Positions 35,045 through 43,597 of a stretch of 64,000 nucleotides of DNA are shown here, piece by piece. The stretch is taken from contig NZ_PNCJ01000008.1 in the NCBI RefSeq assembly GCF_005887115.1, positions 186,001 through 250,000 on the forward strand. The letters are read 5' to 3'. Source of the stretch: Pseudoalteromonas rubra (GTDB lineage Bacteria; Pseudomonadota; Gammaproteobacteria; Enterobacterales; Alteromonadaceae). A model generated the notes under the pieces. That model searched no databases and was not told where the DNA came from. It saw nothing but the letters and a program-made list of their open reading frames with translations. Positions within the stretch are counted from its first letter, which is position 1; the number at the start of each line of letters is the position of its first letter. A program made the position numbers and the translations under genes.

Positions 35045-35602
35045 ATGCAATCACTCGCCAATCATTTTTTGGTCGCCATGCCAAATTTGCAAGATCCCTT
35101 CTTCAAGCACACAGTCACTTACATTTGTGAGCATAACGAAGAAGGCGCAATGGGCCTGGTCGTCAATCACCCTATTAATGTGACTGTGGGTGAGCTGCTC
35201 GACCAGATAGAAATAGATAACGACAAATCCAGTCAGGCTGCAGGTCAATCTGTGTTTGCGGGTGGGCCAGTCCATACTGACCGCGGATTTGTTCTGCATA
35301 CCCCCAAACCTGGCTATGCGTCCAGTCGTGAATTGAGTTCAGATATCATGATCACCACTTCAAAAGACGTGCTTGCATCGCTGACCTCACATAACTGTCC
35401 TGATTCATTTATCATCACACTGGGTTACTCAGGATGGGAACAAGGGCAACTCGAAAAAGAAATCCTGGAAAACTCCTGGCTGATCATTGAAGCTGATCCG
35501 GCCATCATTTTTAATACCCCACCGGAGAAGCGCTGGGAAAAAGCCGTCGAAATGCTGGGCATTGATGCCGGGCAACTGAGCACCGAGGCCGGCCACGCTT
35601 GA
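35045..35602 (+). CDS. yqgE: UPF0301 protein YqgE (AlgH family)
   Basis: A 185-aa conserved protein of unknown molecular function, in the AlgH/DUF179 family. Signature stretches are L-A-N-H-F-L-V-A-M-P, G-A-M-G-L-V-V-N-H-P, and F-A-G-G-P-V-H-T-D-R-G-F-V-L-H near residues 70-85, followed by the L-G-Y-S-G-W-E-Q-G-Q-L-E block. AAGGGGGTCTCGCT precedes the start. It is translationally close to gshB and ruvX and sits in the conserved gshB-yqgE-ruvX order. Confidence 0.95.
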   Translation: MQSLANHFLVAMPNLQDPFFKHTVTYICEHNEEGAMGLVVNHPINVTVGELLDQIEIDNDKSSQAAGQSVFAGGPVHTDRGFVLHTPKPGYASSRELSSDIMITTSKDVLASLTSHNCPDSFIITLGYSGWEQGQLEKEILENSWLIIEADPAIIFNTPPEKRWEKAVEMLGIDAGQLSTEAGHA

Positions 35603-35663
35603 GTGCTCACGCAATCGTCACACTGGTGTGGCGATTTCTGCGCCTAATGTTTGAGAATACACA

Positions 35664-36110
35664 ATGAGTAATAACGAAAAAAAAGCACCCGGCCAGCGTA
35701 CGGTCATTGGGTTTGATTTTGGTACCCGCAGTATCGGTCTGGCCGTTGGCCAGGAGCTTACTGGCACGGCCAGCAGTTTGGGCGCCGTAAAAGCCCGTGA
35801 TGGCATTCCCGACTGGCAGGATATCGCGCCCTATATCGAACAGTGGAAGCCCGATTTGCTGGTAGTCGGCTTGCCATTAAATATGGACGGGACAAACCAG
35901 GATCTGACCTTCCGTGCTAAGAAATTTGCCAACCGCCTGCACAATCAATTCAGGCTTCCTGTCGAGACTCAGGATGAGCGATTGACAACCGCCGATGCCA
36001 AAGCGCGCTTATTTGAACAAGGTGGGTACCGTTCACTGGCGAAAGATAAGATAGACGGCATGTCGGCCATCATCATTTTGGAGAGTTTTTTTGAGGCGCA
36101 ATGGGGTTAA
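35664..36110 (+). CDS. ruvX: Putative pre-16S rRNA nuclease / Holliday junction resolvase-like YqgF
   Basis: A 148-aa RNase H-fold protein implicated in 5' maturation of 16S rRNA. The [13 protein letters not shown] motif supplies the first acidic residue. [18 protein letters not shown] and K-D-K-I-D-G-M-S-A follow in family order. Its last 38 bases overlap the convergent periplasmic-binding-like gene. It ends the rsmE-gshB-yqgE-ruvX cluster. Confidence 0.95.
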   Translation: MSNNEKKAPGQRTVIGFDFGTRSIGLAVGQELTGTASSLGAVKARDGIPDWQDIAPYIEQWKPDLLVVGLPLNMDGTNQDLTFRAKKFANRLHNQFRLPVETQDERLTTADAKARLFEQGGYRSLAKDKIDGMSAIIILESFFEAQWG

Positions 36111-37059
36111 GTACCCGGTAACGCCTCAGATCGGGGATAAATCCAGCTTGCTGATAGGCCTGGCGGATCCGTCCTTGTGATCTGAGTTGCTTTAACCCGC
36201 TTTGCAATGCTTTAAATGCCCGTTCTCCGTCAGGGTGAAGCCGCGATACCACAAAATGGCGACTGCCATCAAGCTGGACCACTAAATTAGGGTGTGCTAC
36301 CAGCAAAATGTCATCGAGCCTGAACTCATTATTCAGGCTTGGCATCAAAGGCATCAACATAAAATCCACCCATTGACGATTAACCATTTGCGCCTGTGAG
36401 GCCCACACGGGCTCATTCATTATGTGCTTAAGACCCAAGCTGTTTAGCGTTTTCCAGTCTGTCCGCCAGCGGCTGGTTGATACAGCACTGAGTGCACCCA
36501 ACTCACTTAACCGGGTCAGGCGCGCAACAGCTAAATTTTCCGGCGCATAAAAAATCCCGGCAAAATACTCACCGCGACGGATCACCGCATCACTGATAAA
36601 CAGTTTATCGGCTTTGGCCTGCGCATCATCAAGCCAGAAGCTATCAAAACTCAGTAGTAACTTACCCTGCACAAGCAGATTGGAATGACGAAAATTAACG
36701 TTCCCGGGTCGATAGATGAAAGTTTTTTTGAAGCCACCGAGCGCCAGGGCCTGTTGTACCAGCACCATATCCACCACATCTCTGCGGGTGTAATCGCCAG
36801 AAAACTGGGTGACTTCAAGTGGTGCACGGCCATTCAGAAACCGCAAATAGTCGTTATACACATCGTCACGGATATACATTTCCACCGCGTTATGTGTCTC
36901 ATCAACTTGCTCACTGCTTTTCGCCGCTGCCTGCACAGACAGCGAACAGGCAAGCAAACACAGGGCCAGTGTGGCCCCGTGCAACGCACTATCAGCGCTT
37001 TTTATCGTCCAGGCCGTCAACAGTAACCCCTTGCAAAAAGCCCGCGCCTTGCTGCTCAT
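36073..37059 (-). CDS. Periplasmic-binding-like protein of unknown specificity
   Basis: About 328 codons; the frame from ATG overlaps the pilU 3' end by 68 bases on the same strand. A likely Sec signal lies at residues ~27-44 ([18 protein letters not shown]), preceded by a long hydrophilic segment, so the true start may be a later non-ATG codon. The mature part has an SBP_bac_3-like layout (beta-alpha units, [16 protein letters not shown]), but no permease or kinase genes flank it. Placement directly behind pilU suggests co-transcription with twitching ATPases. Function is unknown, perhaps sensing rather than uptake. Confidence 0.7.
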   Translation of the reverse strand: MSSKARAFCKGLLLTAWTIKSADSALHGATLALCLLACSLSVQAAAKSSEQVDETHNAVEMYIRDDVYNDYLRFLNGRAPLEVTQFSGDYTRRDVVDMVLVQQALALGGFKKTFIYRPGNVNFRHSNLLVQGKLLLSFDSFWLDDAQAKADKLFISDAVIRRGEYFAGIFYAPENLAVARLTRLSELGALSAVSTSRWRTDWKTLNSLGLKHIMNEPVWASQAQMVNRQWVDFMLMPLMPSLNNEFRLDDILLVAHPNLVVQLDGSRHFVVSRLHPDGERAFKALQSGLKQLRSQGRIRQAYQQAGFIPDLRRYRVLNPIAPQKNSPK

Positions 37060-38119
37060 TGTTCTGCAATTTTATCATCAAGCGAAGATCATTGGGTGAA
37101 TCGGCATGGTGTAATGCATCGGCATAGTTGATCCTTTGCTGCTTGTACAAGTCAAACAGCGCCTGATCAAAGGTTTGCATACCCATTTCTTTGGACTTAG
37201 ACATGGTTTCTTTGATTGAACCAATATCCCCTTTCTTGATCAGTTCCGCGATCATGGGTGAGTTAAGCAGTACTTCAATAGCAGCTTCACGCCCTTCCCC
37301 TTTGGCCGACGGGACCAGTTGTTGCGCAACAATGGCGCGCAAGTTCAATGCCAGATCATATTTCAGCTTATCGTGCTTTTCCTTCGGCACCAGATGCATG
37401 ATCCGGTCAATCGCCTGGTTGGCATTATTGGCGTGTAAAGTCGCTACGCACAAGTGGCCCGTCTCAGCAAAACTTAAGGCGTATTCCATGGTCTCCCGAG
37501 AACGGATTTCACCTATCAGGATCACATCAGGCGCCTGACGCAAAGAGCTTTTCAATGCCGCTTCGAAGCTCTCGGTATCCAGTCCGACTTCTCGCTGCGT
37601 AATGATACTCTTGCGATGCTGGTGGACAAATTCAATGGGATCTTCGATAGTCAGAATATGGCCACGCTGGTTACGATTGCGATAGCCCAGTAAAGCTGCT
37701 AATGAGGTTGATTTACCCGTGCCGGTACCACCCACAAACAACACCAAACCACGCTTAGACATGATCACATCGGTCAGCACAGAGGGCAGGCCCAAGTCGG
37801 TGACTTCAGGAATATCCGTTACGATACGGCGGATCACCATGCCCGCGCAGTCTCGCTGCCAAAACGCCGAGACCCGGAAACGACCAATCTCATTTGCCAC
37901 CGCAAAGTTACACTCTTTTTCGTCGTGAAACAGCTGCTTTTGCTTCTCACTCATGGCCGACTCGACCATTGCCTGAGATGCCTCAGCATCAAGCACATCA
38001 TCATCCAGTGCACGTAACTCGCCATCAATTTTAGCGCTCACAGGCAATCCGGCAGATACAAACAAATCCGATGCGCCTTTGTCTTTCATCATTTGCAGGT
38101 AATGTACAAGCTCCATCAT
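36992..38119 (-). CDS. pilU: Type IV pilus retraction ATPase accessory protein PilU
   Basis: PilU is a PilT-like hexameric ATPase that assists type IV pilus retraction and needs PilT. The 375-aa protein has Walker A F-V-G-G-T-G-T-G-K-S-T-S, Walker B I-L-I-G-E-I-R, and the Asp/His boxes I-E-D-P-I-E-F-V-H-Q and T-L-H-A-N-N. It is longer at the C-terminus than PilT, with an ending K-L-Q-N-N-E-Q, as PilU is. The second of two adjacent ATGs has GGAGG at better distance. It is 13 bp behind pilT on the minus strand. Confidence 0.95.
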   Translation of the reverse strand: MMELVHYLQMMKDKGASDLFVSAGLPVSAKIDGELRALDDDVLDAEASQAMVESAMSEKQKQLFHDEKECNFAVANEIGRFRVSAFWQRDCAGMVIRRIVTDIPEVTDLGLPSVLTDVIMSKRGLVLFVGGTGTGKSTSLAALLGYRNRNQRGHILTIEDPIEFVHQHRKSIITQREVGLDTESFEAALKSSLRQAPDVILIGEIRSRETMEYALSFAETGHLCVATLHANNANQAIDRIMHLVPKEKHDKLKYDLALNLRAIVAQQLVPSAKGEGREAAIEVLLNSPMIAELIKKGDIGSIKETMSKSKEMGMQTFDQALFDLYKQQRINYADALHHADSPNDLRLMIKLQNNEQQGAGFLQGVTVDGLDDKKR

Positions 38120-38131
38120 GACCTCCGGGGG

Positions 38132-39178
38132 TTAATATGTGGTACCAAACTGACTCTTATCATGGGCTTTTGCCTGTGCATCCTGATTGGTGATCAGGCC
38201 ACGATTCACCAAATTGGTGAGACACTGATCCATCGTCTGCATACCGTGCATAGCACCAGTCTGAATGGATGAATACATTTGCGCAATTTTGTCTTCACGG
38301 ATCAGGTTACGAATTGCCGGGATCCCCATCATGATCTCATGAGCTGCGACCCGGCCACCGCCGACTTTTTTCACCAGGGTTTGCGAAATAACCGCCTGCA
38401 ATGATTCAGACAGCATAGAGCGCACCATGTCTTTTTCCTCACCAGGGAAAACGTCAATGATACGGTCAATGGTTTTAGGCGCTGAGGTAGTATGCAGTGT
38501 GCCGAATACCAGGTGACCGGTTTCTGCGGCAGTCATCGCCAGTCTGATGGTTTCCAAATCACGTAATTCCCCCACCAGGATGACATCCGGGTCCTCACGC
38601 AGCGCGCTGCGCAGTGCAGCATTAAAACTGTGCGTGTCACGGTGCACTTCACGCTGATTGATCAGGCTCAACTTGTTGTCGTGCACAAACTCAATCGGAT
38701 CCTCGATGGTTAGAATATGGTGATGCTTGTTGCTGTTGATGTAATCCACCATCGCAGCCAGTGTTGTTGACTTACCCGACCCGGTAGGGCCCGTGACCAG
38801 CACTAAACCACGCGGACAATCCGAAATTTTTCGGAAAATGTCCGGCGCGCCCAAGTCCTCCAGTGTCAGCACTGAGCTGGGAATGGTCCGAAACACCGCC
38901 GCAGGGCCGCGACTGGCGTTAAACGCATTGACACGAAAGCGCGCCAGGTTAGGTACTTCAAACGAGAAATCCACCTCAAGATTTTGCTCATAGTCCTTGC
39001 GCTGGTTATCATTCATAATATCGTAAACGAGGCTGTTAACATCCTTCGCTTCCAGTGCAGGAATGTTTACCCGGCGTACATCGCCATCGACACGGATCAT
39101 CGGTGAAACCCCCGACGAAAGGTGTAAATCCGATGCTTTGTGTTGCACACTAAAGGCCAATAATTCAGTAATATCCAT
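38132..39178 (-). CDS. pilT: Type IV pilus retraction ATPase PilT
   Basis: The motor that depolymerises type IV pili and powers twitching and DNA uptake. The 348-aa protein has Walker A V-T-G-P-T-G-S-G-K-S-T-T, Walker B V-I-L-V-G-E-L-R-D, I-E-D-P-I-E-F-V-H-D, and the PilT-specific A-I-R-N-L-I-R-E block. It begins M-D-I-T-E-L-L, with GGAG upstream. It is divergent from yggS with only 29 bp between start codons, so the two promoters must overlap each other's coding DNA or lie within them. pilU follows. Confidence 0.97.
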   Translation of the reverse strand: MDITELLAFSVQHKASDLHLSSGVSPMIRVDGDVRRVNIPALEAKDVNSLVYDIMNDNQRKDYEQNLEVDFSFEVPNLARFRVNAFNASRGPAAVFRTIPSSVLTLEDLGAPDIFRKISDCPRGLVLVTGPTGSGKSTTLAAMVDYINSNKHHHILTIEDPIEFVHDNKLSLINQREVHRDTHSFNAALRSALREDPDVILVGELRDLETIRLAMTAAETGHLVFGTLHTTSAPKTIDRIIDVFPGEEKDMVRSMLSESLQAVISQTLVKKVGGGRVAAHEIMMGIPAIRNLIREDKIAQMYSSIQTGAMHGMQTMDQCLTNLVNRGLITNQDAQAKAHDKSQFGTTY

Positions 39179-39207
39179 CTAAGACTCCACAACGAGCAAA
39201 TAATAAT

Positions 39208-39891
39208 ATGGTTACAATAGCAGAACGGCTGAACAACGCCTATGATCGCATAGCAAAAGCGCAGCAAAAGTGTGCCACAGACCAAGAGGTCGCATTACTG
39301 GCCGTATCAAAAACCAAACCGGTTGAACTCATTGAGCAAGCGTATGCTGCCGGACAACGCCGGTTTGGTGAGTCCTATGTCCAGGAAGCCGTAGATAAAG
39401 TCCGCTACTTCCAGCAGCAAAAAGACATTGAATGGCATTTTATTGGTCCCATTCAATCTAACAAATCGCGCCAGATTGCAGAGCATTTTTCCTGGGTACA
39501 AAGTGTCGATCGTCTCAAGATCGCGCGTCGTCTCAATGAGCAAAGACCCAATAATTTGATGCCGATTAACGTTCTGATCCAGGTGAATATCAGTAACGAC
39601 GAGCAAAAATCAGGATGTGCTCTGGATGAGCTTGATGAACTGGCCGCCTATATCGACGGCGCGCGTCAGCTGGAGCTGCGCGGGCTCATGACAATCACAG
39701 CGCAAACCGATGATTCACAACAACAGCTGGAATATTTTAGCCAAATGAAGGCTTGCTTTGATAGACTAAAGACTCAATATCAACAGCTGGATACCTTGTC
39801 GATGGGCATGAGTGGCGATCTTGAAATGGCAATTCAGGGTGGTGCAACCATGGTACGCATAGGCACGGACATTTTTGGCAAACGACAATAA
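39208..39891 (+). CDS. yggS: PLP homeostasis protein YggS
   Basis: YggS (PLPBP) binds pyridoxal 5'-phosphate and influences vitamin B6, amino-acid and 2-ketobutyrate balance, without known catalysis. The 227-aa TIM-barrel protein has the PLP lysine in L-A-V-S-K-T-K-P near residue 34, F-G-E-S-Y-V-Q-E-A, W-H-F-I-G-P-I-Q-S-N-K and the C-terminal S-M-G-M-S-G-D-L-E-M-A-I. It heads the yggS-proC-yggT-DUF4426-rdgB-hemW operon. Confidence 0.95.
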   Translation: MVTIAERLNNAYDRIAKAQQKCATDQEVALLAVSKTKPVELIEQAYAAGQRRFGESYVQEAVDKVRYFQQQKDIEWHFIGPIQSNKSRQIAEHFSWVQSVDRLKIARRLNEQRPNNLMPINVLIQVNISNDEQKSGCALDELDELAAYIDGARQLELRGLMTITAQTDDSQQQLEYFSQMKACFDRLKTQYQQLDTLSMGMSGDLEMAIQGGATMVRIGTDIFGKRQ

Positions 39892-39906
39892 GGTGACACA
39901 CTCCTA

Positions 39907-40728
39907 ATGGCTAATAAAACGATTGCATTTATCGGGACCGGAAACATGAGCTACGCCATCATTGGCGGCATGATAAAAAACGGCTTTGCGCCACAGAGCA
40001 TCATCGCAACCAATCGCAATGCTGAAAAGCTCGCTAAGGCCCATGCCGATTTCGGGGTGCGTACCGAGCAAGATAACCTCAAAGCAGTTCAACAAGCCGA
40101 TGTCATCGTACTGTCTGTAAAGCCACAAATGATGGCCGAGCTGTGCCAGACTTTTGTGGACGCCGGGCTGGATATCAGCACTAAACTGTTTGTCTCTGTC
40201 GCGGCAGGGATCACCGTCAAACGTCTCAGAGAAATGCTGGCACAAGACGTTAAGCTTGTGCGCTGCATGCCGAACACCCCATCATTGCTTGGTCGCGGTG
40301 TATCTGGCCTGTTTGCCGCTGATATCAGTGATGAAGAAAAAACCTATATTGAACAGGTCTTTTCATCAACCGGCATCGCCATCTGGCTGGATGAAGAGTC
40401 ACAAATTAATGATGTCATTGCCGTTACCGGGTCGTCACCTGCCTACTTTTTCCTGTTTATGGAAGCCATTGAAGAAAAGGCCATTGCATTGGGTTTTTCA
40501 TCACAACAGGCACGTGCACTGGTGCAACAAACCGCACTGGGCGCTGCCGAAATGGCGCTGTCTCAACCTGACATCAGCATTGCGCAATTGCGTGCTAACG
40601 TTACCTCGAAAGGCGGCACCACACACGCAGCCGTTGAACATTTAAAAGCAAACCAGTTACCACAAACCGTGGCCGATGCCATGGATGCCTGTATTGCACG
40701 GGCAGAAGAAATGGAACAACAAATCTAG
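39907..40728 (+). CDS. proC: Pyrroline-5-carboxylate reductase
   Basis: Catalyses the last step of proline synthesis, reducing P5C with NAD(P)H. The 273-aa protein has an N-terminal Rossmann motif F-I-G-T-G-N-M-S-Y-A-I, C-M-P-N-T-P near residue 118, and the C-terminal signature V-T-S-K-G-G-T-T-H-A-A-V. AAGGTGA lies before the ATG. It is 15 bp after yggS, a widespread linkage, and 10 bp before yggT. Confidence 0.97.
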   Translation: MANKTIAFIGTGNMSYAIIGGMIKNGFAPQSIIATNRNAEKLAKAHADFGVRTEQDNLKAVQQADVIVLSVKPQMMAELCQTFVDAGLDISTKLFVSVAAGITVKRLREMLAQDVKLVRCMPNTPSLLGRGVSGLFAADISDEEKTYIEQVFSSTGIAIWLDEESQINDVIAVTGSSPAYFFLFMEAIEEKAIALGFSSQQARALVQQTALGAAEMALSQPDISIAQLRANVTSKGGTTHAAVEHLKANQLPQTVADAMDACIARAEEMEQQI

Positions 40729-40738
40729 AGGACACACA

Positions 40739-41272
40739 ATGAACGCCATGCAATTTTTGGTAGGGATTATTTTTGACCTGTTTTTAATGGTCGTACTGTT
40801 GCGTTTTTGGCTACAGTTAGTCAAAGCGGATTTTTATAACCCGCTGAGTCAGGCCGTGATCAAAGCGACATCGTTTGCCGTGAACCCATTGCGTAAACTG
40901 ATCCCGGGGTTAGGCGGTTTAGATCTGGCCTCATTGGTGTTGGCGCTGTTGGTTGGGTTTGCCAAAATGTCGGTGCTGATGCTGATGTTTGGCGGCTACT
41001 GGGACGCTATGCAGGCTGCTATTTCAGGTGCCCTGACCGTGGTCAAAGAAGCCTTCTCACTGGTGTTCTGGGTATTAGTTATCCGCGCAATTCTTAGTTG
41101 GGTGGCACAGGGCTATAACCCGATTGCTGCGGTATTTGATCAGCTTACTGAACCCATGCTGCGCCCTATTCGTAAAATTATTCCACCTCTGGGCGGCCTC
41201 GACTTGTCGATTCTAGTGGTATTGATTGGCATGCAGTTTTTACAAATTTTAGTGATGGATCTGCTACGTTAA
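40739..41272 (+). CDS. yggT: YggT family membrane protein
   Basis: A 177-aa inner-membrane protein with two YGGT repeats, each of paired hydrophobic segments ending in a conserved P-L-R/ P-M-L-R-P-I-R-K block: F-A-V-N-P-L-R-K-L-I-P-G-L-G-G-L-D and P-M-L-R-P-I-R-K-I-I-P-P-L-G-G-L-D. YggT-type proteins are linked to osmotic or ion tolerance and to cell division in other bacteria, without an agreed mechanism. The ATG follows AGAGGACACAC; a longer frame into proC is not supported. Confidence 0.93.
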   Translation: MNAMQFLVGIIFDLFLMVVLLRFWLQLVKADFYNPLSQAVIKATSFAVNPLRKLIPGLGGLDLASLVLALLVGFAKMSVLMLMFGGYWDAMQAAISGALTVVKEAFSLVFWVLVIRAILSWVAQGYNPIAAVFDQLTEPMLRPIRKIIPPLGGLDLSILVVLIGMQFLQILVMDLLR

Positions 41273-41290
41273 GCATTCGGAGTAGTAATA

Positions 41291-41737
41291 ATGAAACCCT
41301 TTTTGACACTTATTTCAATGCTGGCCGTGCTACTTTTTGCTCAGCCAGCACAGGCCTCTAATCCACAAGGAGGCCAGTACAAACAACTCGGTGACTGGCA
41401 GGTACACTATATCGCTTTTCCGTCGACCTTTATTCAACCCAACATTGCCAGCGCGTATGGGTTAACCCGCAGTAACAGTAAAGCCATCATTAATATTTCT
41501 GTGCTGGCAGACGATGCTAACCACACCGCACAGCGTGCAACATTAACCGGGCATGCGCGCAGCCTGATCGGCACCAAAACTAACTTGACATTTAAAGAGG
41601 TGGTTGAGGGTGATGCGGTGTACTACCTGGCACAAATGGACGTAGATCATGAAGACACCTATCGGTTTGAAGTGACGATCCGCCAGGGCAATACCCGACA
41701 CGTGCTTAAATTTCAGCAAAAGTTTTATGTAGATTAA
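41291..41737 (+). CDS. DUF4426 exported protein
   Basis: A 148-aa protein with a Sec signal ending Q-P-A-Q-A-S near residue 22. The mature domain matches DUF4426, found between yggT and rdgB in marine gammaproteobacteria: [23 protein letters not shown], and the closing [11 protein letters not shown]. It is probably a periplasmic beta-sandwich of unknown function. Separated from rdgB by one base, so it is co-transcribed. Confidence 0.85.
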   Translation: MKPFLTLISMLAVLLFAQPAQASNPQGGQYKQLGDWQVHYIAFPSTFIQPNIASAYGLTRSNSKAIINISVLADDANHTAQRATLTGHARSLIGTKTNLTFKEVVEGDAVYYLAQMDVDHEDTYRFEVTIRQGNTRHVLKFQQKFYVD

Positions 41738-41738
41738 T

Positions 41739-42332
41739 ATGACCAGACAAATCGTTCTCGCCACAGGTAATCCGGGCAAAGTTGCCGAGCTTGGCAGCAT
41801 GCTTAAAGATTTGAATATCGAAATCCTGCCGCAAAGCCAGTTTAACGTAGGTGATGTCGCAGAAACCGGCACAACCTTTGTGGAAAATGCCATTATTAAA
41901 GCCCGTCATGCAGCCAAAATCACGGGCTTGCCTGCCATTGCGGATGACTCCGGTCTGGAGGTTGACGCACTTAACGGCGCGCCTGGTGTGTACTCGGCCC
42001 GCTATGCCGGTGCAGGTGCCAGCGATCAGGATAATATCGATAAACTGCTGGAAGCAATGACAGGCGTTACAGAGCGTGCTGCCCGATTCTGGTGTGTACT
42101 GGTTTACATGCGCCATGCCGATGACCCAACGCCGGTCATTTGCCAGGCCAGCTGGGACGGACGCATAACCGACGATCAACAAGGCTTACAGGGCTTTGGT
42201 TATGATCCAGTATTCTGGGTGGAAAGCAATCAGTGTACCTCAGCACAACTGAGCAAAGCAGAGAAAAATGCCCTCAGCCATCGAGGTCAGGCATTACAGC
42301 AATTGCTGGCACATTTTAAAGGTCAGCTGTGA
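41739..42332 (+). CDS. rdgB: RdgB/HAM1 non-canonical purine NTP pyrophosphatase
   Basis: Hydrolyses dITP, XTP and ITP to monophosphates and PPi, keeping deaminated purines out of nucleic acids. The 197-aa protein has the substrate-specificity start [12 protein letters not shown], the catalytic segment [11 protein letters not shown] near residue 68, the G-F-G-Y-D-P-V-F block, and a C-terminal S-H-R-G-Q-A-L. Its stop codon overlaps the hemW GTG start by two bases. Confidence 0.96.
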   Translation: MTRQIVLATGNPGKVAELGSMLKDLNIEILPQSQFNVGDVAETGTTFVENAIIKARHAAKITGLPAIADDSGLEVDALNGAPGVYSARYAGAGASDQDNIDKLLEAMTGVTERAARFWCVLVYMRHADDPTPVICQASWDGRITDDQQGLQGFGYDPVFWVESNQCTSAQLSKAEKNALSHRGQALQQLLAHFKGQL

Positions 42333-43465
42333 AACTCCCACCGTTAAGCTTATACATTCACGTGCCCTGGTGCGTGCAAAAGTGCCCTTATTGTGACTTT
42401 AACAGTCATGGTCAAAAAGGCGAGATCCCCGAGCAGGAATATATTCAGCACCTGCTTGCGGACTTGCGTGCCGATTTGCACCTGGTACAGGGCCGTAAAC
42501 TGCATAGCATTTTTATAGGTGGTGGCACACCCAGCTTGCTCAGTGGTGACGCTTACACGCAACTATTGGGCGAAATTGAAGCCTTGACAGGCTTTAGCGA
42601 TGATATAGAAATCACCCTGGAAGCCAATCCGGGCACAGTCGAAACCGACCGCTTTAAACACTATGTCGCAGCAGGTATCAACCGTATTTCCATCGGGGTA
42701 CAGAGTCTACAGGCGGATAAACTCAAGGCTCTGGGTCGTATTCATGGAGAGCAGGAAGCCCGCCACGCAGCTCAGGAAGCCCACGATGCCGGGCTAAACA
42801 GCTTTAACATGGACCTGATGCACGGCCTGCCAGACCAGTCCGTTGCAGACGCACTGAGCGACCTGCAACAGGTGATTGATCTGAACCCACCCCATTTATC
42901 CTGGTATCAGCTCACCATTGAGCCAAACACACAGTTTGCCTCTAAACCACCGACGCTGCCTCAGGACGAAATCTTGTGGGATATTCAGGAACAAGGCCAG
43001 GCACTGCTTGCCAAACACGGCTATCAGCAATACGAAATTTCCGGCTATGCTAAGGCCGGTTATCAATGTCGACATAACCTGAATTACTGGCAATTCGGCG
43101 ATTATCTGGGTATTGGATGTGGGGCTCATGGCAAAATTACACAACCAGATAGCAACGAGATAGTGCGTACCGTTAAAGTTAAGCATCCGCGCGGTTACAT
43201 GGATCTCACTAAACCCTATTTATACGACAGTTGGCAGGTAGAGCCCGCAGATCGCCCGTTTGAATTCTTTATGAACTGTTTTCGCTTGCATGCCCCCTGT
43301 GCAAAACAGGATTTTTGCGATTATACCGGTTTATCACTGAAAGATATTGAACCCGCAATTGCCCGGGCGATAGAGCAAAACCTGCTGATAGATCAGGGTG
43401 ATTCATGGTTGGTAACAATTAAGGGCCACAGATATCTCAATGACCTGCTAGAATTGTTCGTCTGA
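42329..43465 (+). CDS. hemW: HemW, radical SAM heme chaperone
   Basis: HemW binds heme and a 4Fe-4S cluster and delivers heme to membrane proteins; it was earlier annotated as coproporphyrinogen oxidase-like. The 378-aa protein opens [18 protein letters not shown], giving the radical SAM C-x3-C-x2-C motif. It contains G-G-G-T-P-S-L-L and the HemW-type R-H-N-L-N-Y-W block. The start is GTG, overlapping rdgB's stop codon, a sign of translational coupling. It ends the yggS operon. Confidence 0.93.
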   Translation: MKLPPLSLYIHVPWCVQKCPYCDFNSHGQKGEIPEQEYIQHLLADLRADLHLVQGRKLHSIFIGGGTPSLLSGDAYTQLLGEIEALTGFSDDIEITLEANPGTVETDRFKHYVAAGINRISIGVQSLQADKLKALGRIHGEQEARHAAQEAHDAGLNSFNMDLMHGLPDQSVADALSDLQQVIDLNPPHLSWYQLTIEPNTQFASKPPTLPQDEILWDIQEQGQALLAKHGYQQYEISGYAKAGYQCRHNLNYWQFGDYLGIGCGAHGKITQPDSNEIVRTVKVKHPRGYMDLTKPYLYDSWQVEPADRPFEFFMNCFRLHAPCAKQDFCDYTGLSLKDIEPAIARAIEQNLLIDQGDSWLVTIKGHRYLNDLLELFV

Positions 43466-43538
43466 TACCTGCTCTTAGGATAAGATTGGGCTGGTAAGCT
43501 TGCCGGTAGATGAAAATACACCTGCCGGAGACAATTTT

Positions 43539-43560
43539 TGTTGGTGATAATGCACCAACA
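43539..43560. promoter_or_regulatory. Inverted repeat upstream of the DUF885 lipoprotein
   Basis: A perfect 8-bp repeat TGTTGGTG-N6-CACCAACA, about 38 bp before the ATG. It could be a repressor site or an mRNA hairpin. Confidence 0.4.
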
Positions 43561-43597
43561 CCCTAATCCAAGTGGAACACAATAAAAAAGGTAACCC

